DNA of 8,947 nt. Source: Corynebacterium accolens (GTDB lineage: Bacteria; Actinomycetota; Actinomycetes; Mycobacteriales; Mycobacteriaceae). Position numbers and translations under genes: made by a program. The stretch is from assembly GCF_030515985.1 (NCBI RefSeq), contig NZ_CP100376.1, positions 1,492,127-1,501,073 on the forward strand. Direction: 5' to 3'. Under the pieces are notes generated by a model. The model ran no database searches. It worked only from the letters and a program-made list of their open reading frames with translations, and had not been told where the DNA came from. Shown piece by piece: positions 5,903-8,947 of the stretch (positions are counted from its first letter, which is position 1; every line of letters starts with the position of its first letter).

Positions 5903-5907
5903 CTCCT
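5903..5907 (-). promoter_or_regulatory. resB ribosome binding site overlapping the ccdA stop
   Basis: On the minus strand the ccdA stop TAG (5908-5906) and the Shine-Dalgarno AGGAG (5907-5903) share bases, followed by AAAC and the GTG start. Ribosomes finishing ccdA therefore stop on the resB initiation site, a typical arrangement for translational coupling. Confidence 0.7.
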
Positions 5908-6709
5908 AAATGAGGGTTGCGCCGTAGTCCACGGTCCATTTCTGGATATAGGAAATAAACTCGCCCCACAGGCCGGTAATCAGGGCAACGCCCACGAGGA
6001 TCATCGCCACGCCGCCAATAATCTGAATGGTGCGCGAGTGCTTGCGGGCCCACGAGATGGTGCGCATCGCCCGGGCGGATCCCAGCGCCACCAGCAGGAA
6101 CGGCAGGCCAAGGCCCAGGCAATAGCCCACGATGAGCAGGGCGCCGCGGGCGGCGGTCACGCCTTCGGTACCGGCGGAAATGGACACAATCGCCGCCAGC
6201 GTGGGTCCCAGGCACGGCGTCCAGCCCAGCGCGAACACGCCGCCCAAAAGTGGCGCGCCCAGCCACGTGGTCCAGCGCTTTGGCGCCAAGCGCGTGTCTT
6301 TCTGCAGCGCCGGAATCGCGCCCAGGAAAACCACGCCCATCAAGATGGTGACGCCGCCGCCCACGCGCATCAGCGTATCGGTGTTGAGCGTGAGCGCGGA
6401 AATCGCGCCAAAGACCGAGACCGTCGCCAGCACAAAGACCACGGTAAAGCCCAAGATGAACAGCGCTGCCGCCAGCACGACGGCCCATTGCCTGCGCTTG
6501 CCGACGCCCACCCCCAGCTTCTCGTCATAGCTCACCTCACCGCCAACCACGCTGGCGAGGTACGAGATATAGCCGGGCACCAGCGGGATGACGCAGGGGC
6601 TGGCAAAGCTGACGAGACCCGCCAGAGCCGCGGCGAGGATGCCGAGGATCAACGGGCCGGAGGTGGCAGCTTCGGCAAACTGGCCGCCGATATTTGCTGC
6701 GTAATCCAT
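5906..6709 (-). CDS. ccdA: CcdA-type thiol-disulfide electron transporter
   Basis: This 267-residue membrane protein of the CcdA/DsbD family carries electrons from cytosolic thioredoxin across the membrane to an outer thioredoxin-like protein, here probably the lipoprotein encoded just upstream. Six helices are visible, roughly 19-38, 75-100, 116-133, 152-178, 188-209 and 226-246. The redox pair is C39 in FASPCVIPLVPGY (35-47) and C166 in LGWTPCLGPT (161-170), both in the canonical context for this family. A third cysteine, C197, lies in the fifth helix and is not part of the known active pair. The ATG directly follows the TAA of the lipoprotein gene, with AAGGA 4 bases ahead of it, so the two are probably translationally coupled. 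In corynebacteria this gene is often called ccsA, which should not be confused with the haem-handling CcsA of other organisms. Confidence 0.93.
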   Translation of the reverse strand: MDYAANIGGQFAEAATSGPLILGILAAALAGLVSFASPCVIPLVPGYISYLASVVGGEVSYDEKLGVGVGKRRQWAVVLAAALFILGFTVVFVLATVSVFGAISALTLNTDTLMRVGGGVTILMGVVFLGAIPALQKDTRLAPKRWTTWLGAPLLGGVFALGWTPCLGPTLAAIVSISAGTEGVTAARGALLIVGYCLGLGLPFLLVALGSARAMRTISWARKHSRTIQIIGGVAMILVGVALITGLWGEFISYIQKWTVDYGATLI

Positions 6710-7327
6710 TTATTCCTTTTCTAACTTATCCACAACATCCATCACGTCATCGGTAGTGATGGACCGCAAGAAAACGGTAGCCGGACGGTGTTGTTTATCC
6801 AAGACGATCGTGGTCGGCACCACGGACGTAGGCACGCCGCCGAGCGCCGCGGCCGTCTTAAACGGCGGGTCATAGATGGAGGGGTACTCCAGCCCGTTAT
6901 CGTCCAAGAAGTCATTGGATACCTGCGGGTTATAGTCGCGCACGTTGATGCCTAAGACGGTACCCAGGTCGCGTTTTTGCAGCTCTGCGTGCACTGCCTG
7001 CAGGTCATCGGCCTCAGCGCGGCACGGCGCGCACCACTGGCCCCAGGAATTCAAGACCACGACTTCACCCTCGTAGTCATCCAAGGAAATGGTCTTATTC
7101 GTATCGCGGACATCGGCGCCGCTGAAACTGCGCAGCGGTTTCCTATCGGCTTCCTCGTAGTGGATTTCCCGCTCCCCGCCCGGGGAGATGAATTCGAATT
7201 CGCCGCCGGTGGCCACCGCGTTCTGCGCGTTCTCGGCGTCCTGCGTGCAGGCGGTCAAGGTCAGGGCGGTTATAGAAAGCGCGGCTGCCACAACGCGCGT
7301 TGCCGCACGGGTGCGTGTACGTGCCAT
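6710..7327 (-). CDS. TlpA/ResA-like thioredoxin-fold lipoprotein
   Basis: This 205-residue exported protein has a lipoprotein signal: basic N-terminus (3-11), hydrophobic core (12-25) and lipobox LTAC with C27 as the lipidated residue. The mature part is a thioredoxin fold of the TlpA/AhpC-TSA type. The active site is WCAPC (98-102) after VVLNSWGQ (90-97), and VVPTT (169-173) supplies the cis-proline P171. In System II such proteins reduce the CXXCH cysteines of apocytochrome c before haem attachment, taking electrons from CcdA, which is encoded directly downstream. The start codon overlaps the stop of the phosphatase gene by one base (TAATG), with AGGAG 5 bases before the ATG. ResA is the functional counterpart in Bacillus; I leave the symbol empty because orthology is not settled by the sequence. 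Confidence 0.9.
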   Translation of the reverse strand: MARTRTRAATRVVAAALSITALTLTACTQDAENAQNAVATGGEFEFISPGGEREIHYEEADRKPLRSFSGADVRDTNKTISLDDYEGEVVVLNSWGQWCAPCRAEADDLQAVHAELQKRDLGTVLGINVRDYNPQVSNDFLDDNGLEYPSIYDPPFKTAAALGGVPTSVVPTTIVLDKQHRPATVFLRSITTDDVMDVVDKLEKE

Positions 7328-7935
7328 TAAATCTCCTGCGCCGGCGAGGAGTAGAAGATATCGGTGACCTGGTTATCCTCAAAAAGCAGCGAGGTTACCG
7401 AGGCCAACGCGCACTCGCGGTTCCACGGCGCATGCGGCAGGCGCTGGCCCAGCACCGTGCGCTGCACCATCACGATGGGCAGCTGGTGACTCACCAGCAC
7501 GGCTTCATGCCCCTCCGCCGCGGTATGCGCGCGGTCGACCGCACCGAGCATGCGCTCGGCGATGCCCTCATACGCCTCACCCCACGACGGCTCCAGCGGG
7601 TTGACCATCTTCGGCCAGTGCCGCGGGTTCCACAGCGCCGAGCGCAAACCCTTGGTGCGCAGGCCCTCGAATTGGTTACCGGACTCGATGAGCGTCTTAT
7701 CGACGTCCACATTTAGCCCCGTCACCTGCGCAATCGGCCGCGCCGTTTCCTGCGCGCGCTGCAGCGGCGAGGCCGCCAAATAGGTCACATCATGATCGCG
7801 GAAGCTTTCCGCCGTCCGCGCGGCCATGGAACGCCCGCGCGAGGATAGGTGATAGCCCGGGATGCGCCCGTACAGGATCTTGCCCGGGTTGTGTACCTCG
7901 CCATGGCGCACGAGGTGAACGATGGTGCGTGTCAT
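7327..7935 (-). CDS. Histidine phosphatase family (phosphoglycerate mutase-like) protein
   Basis: This 202-residue cytosolic protein belongs to the branch-1 histidine phosphatase superfamily. It has the phosphohistidine motif VRHGE (9-13, H11), the SPLQRAQET segment (56-64, R60) that binds phosphate, a candidate acid E84, and the second catalytic histidine in VSHQLP (148-153, H150). The substrate cannot be read from sequence; relatives include cofactor-dependent phosphoglycerate mutases, broad phosphatases and CobC-type enzymes. Its place between hemL and the cytochrome c maturation genes is, as I recall, kept in other corynebacteria, which suggests a link to haem or cofactor metabolism but does not prove one. 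ATG 7935 has AAGGAG 5 bases upstream. It lies 36 bases after hemL and overlaps the lipoprotein gene by one base. Confidence 0.88.
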   Translation of the reverse strand: MTRTIVHLVRHGEVHNPGKILYGRIPGYHLSSRGRSMAARTAESFRDHDVTYLAASPLQRAQETARPIAQVTGLNVDVDKTLIESGNQFEGLRTKGLRSALWNPRHWPKMVNPLEPSWGEAYEGIAERMLGAVDRAHTAAEGHEAVLVSHQLPIVMVQRTVLGQRLPHAPWNRECALASVTSLLFEDNQVTDIFYSSPAQEI

Positions 7936-7952
7936 GTCTCTCCTTATTGAGC

Positions 7953-7972
7953 AGGCCTAGTTACGCAGGCCT
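7953..7972 (-). repeat. Small hairpin and repeats between hemL and the phosphatase gene
   Basis: Two copies of the self-complementary hexamer AGGCCT (7972-7967 and 7958-7953 on the minus strand) can pair as a 6-bp stem with an 8-base loop. In addition CAATAAGG occurs on both sides, once covering the hemL stop codon and once covering the ribosome binding site of the next gene. There is no T-tract. It may be a processing or stability element, or a relic of a short duplication. Confidence 0.3.
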
Positions 7973-8947
7973 TATTGTGCGGGACGCGCTGCGGCCGCGG
8001 CCTTCGCGGCAGGCTTGAGGGCGGCATCGATGCGCTCGAAGTCGGCATCGCCAAGAGCATCAGAGACGAACCAGGTCTCGAACGCGCTCGGTGCCACGTA
8101 GATGCCGTTTTCAAGCAGCGCGTGGAAGAACGGGGCAAAGCGGAAGTTCTCCGCGGCCTGCATATCCGCGAAGTTGCGGCCCTCGCCCTCTGCGAAGCGA
8201 ATGGAGAACATGGATGCCGCGCGCTGAATGTGGTGCGCCACGCCCTCGGCCTCCAGCGCGGAAGAAATCATCGCGCCGAGCTGGTCGGCCTTTTCTTGCA
8301 GGCGGGGGTAGAGGGATTCATCGGCAAGCTGCAGCGACTTCAGGCCCGAGGCCATCGCCACCGGGTTACCGGACAAGGTGCCCGCCTGGTAGACCGGACC
8401 ATCCGGCGCCAGGTAGTCCATGACCTCGGCGCGACCGCCAAAGGCCGCAGCCGGCAGGCCACCGGAAACCACCTTGCCAAAGGTCACCAGGTCCGCCGCC
8501 ACGCCATCGACGCCGTACCAGCCCTTATAGGAGGTGCGGAAGCCGGTCATAACCTCGTCGAGGATGAGCAGGGCGCCATCGGCATGCGCGATTTCCTTCA
8601 GCGCCGCGTTGAAACCCTCATTCGGAGCCACGGTGCCCATATTGCCGGCAGAGGCCTCCGCAATGATGCAGGCAATCTGCCCCTCGTTCTCCGCGAAGGC
8701 CTCGCGCACCGCATCCAGATCGTTATAAGGAACGACGATGGTGTCCTTCGCCGTCGCACCCGTCACGCCCGGCGAATCCGGCAGGCCGAACGTCGCCACG
8801 CCCGAGCCTGCCGATGCCAACAGCGCATCCACGTGCCCGTGGTAGCAACCCTCAAACTTCAGCACCTTCGCGCGGCCGGTGTAACCGCGGGCCAAACGCA
8901 CCGCCGACATGGTCGCCTCCGTGCCGGAGTTAACCATGCGCACCTTA
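7972..8947 (-). CDS. hemL: Glutamate-1-semialdehyde 2,1-aminomutase (HemL), 5' end outside window
   Basis: HemL is the PLP-dependent enzyme that turns glutamate-1-semialdehyde into 5-aminolevulinate, the C5-pathway entry to haem. About 324 C-terminal residues are seen of a usual total near 430, so roughly 105 N-terminal residues lie beyond the right edge; the GTG at 8943 is an internal valine codon, not the start. Visible family features are [11 protein letters not shown] (PLP phosphate-binding region), [16 protein letters not shown] with the aspartate that contacts the PLP nitrogen, and [11 protein letters not shown] with the Schiff-base lysine, then [11 protein letters not shown]. The C-terminus ends in an Ala/Lys-rich tail ([13 protein letters not shown]). 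It heads the visible gene string, 36 bases before the phosphatase gene. Class III aminotransferases are related, but these motif contexts are specific to HemL. Confidence 0.95.
   Translation of the reverse strand, partial: KVRMVNSGTEATMSAVRLARGYTGRAKVLKFEGCYHGHVDALLASAGSGVATFGLPDSPGVTGATAKDTIVVPYNDLDAVREAFAENEGQIACIIAEASAGNMGTVAPNEGFNAALKEIAHADGALLILDEVMTGFRTSYKGWYGVDGVAADLVTFGKVVSGGLPAAAFGGRAEVMDYLAPDGPVYQAGTLSGNPVAMASGLKSLQLADESLYPRLQEKADQLGAMISSALEAEGVAHHIQRAASMFSIRFAEGEGRNFADMQAAENFRFAPFFHALLENGIYVAPSAFETWFVSDALGDADFERIDAALKPAAKAAAAARPAQ

Noticed and set aside
5741..6724. 327-residue plus-strand open frame opposite ccdA and the start of resB
   Set aside because: The composition (Ala, Gly, Gln, His, Arg) is that of a complementary frame of hydrophobic genes. 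It has no motifs, and ccdA on the other strand is unambiguous.
1..8947. Insertion sequence, prophage, CRISPR or RNA gene
   Set aside because: I saw no transposase or integrase, no regularly spaced repeats, no tRNA or rRNA features, and no composition break along the window.

Overview
The window is high-GC, densely packed bacterial DNA, most likely from a Corynebacterium. The evidence is the short actinobacterial-type MenE, the actinobacterial ResB and CcsB variants, a DUF4229-type protein, promoters with TANNNT -10 boxes placed 7-8 bases before start codons, and a hemL - histidine phosphatase - thioredoxin lipoprotein - ccdA - resB - ccsB order that I recall from corynebacteria such as C. glutamicum. 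The species cannot be named from the sequence alone.

Left part, plus strand (1-2173): a possible terminator tail of an upstream gene, then menE (o-succinylbenzoate-CoA ligase) and menA (DHNA polyprenyltransferase), two steps of menaquinone synthesis. They are separated by an 80-bp GC-rich gap with a short imperfect tandem repeat.

Middle (2174-2832): a small DUF4229-type membrane protein on the minus strand and a 91-residue membrane-anchored charged protein on the plus strand diverge from a 38-bp gap. That gap appears to hold two back-to-back leaderless promoters and a 13-bp inverted repeat between their -10 boxes.

Right part, minus strand (8947 down to 2829): one tightly packed gene string. 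It runs hemL (tetrapyrrole synthesis, 5' end cut by the window edge), a histidine phosphatase, a TlpA/ResA-like thioredoxin lipoprotein, ccdA, resB, ccsB and a small XRE-type regulator. Most junctions are stop-start contacts or short gaps. The exception is the resB-ccsB gap, which carries a perfect 18-bp palindrome overlapping a plausible -35 box.

These genes fit one theme: building the electron-transfer chain. HemL supplies haem precursor. CcdA and the thioredoxin lipoprotein move reductant across the membrane to keep apocytochrome cysteines reduced. ResB-CcsB (System II) exports haem and attaches it to c-type cytochromes, in Corynebacterium chiefly the dihaem subunit of the bc1-aa3 supercomplex. 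MenE and MenA supply the menaquinone that feeds that complex.

I see no mobile element, CRISPR array, RNA gene or defence system. The protein-coding content is ordinary housekeeping; the points worth a second look are regulatory.
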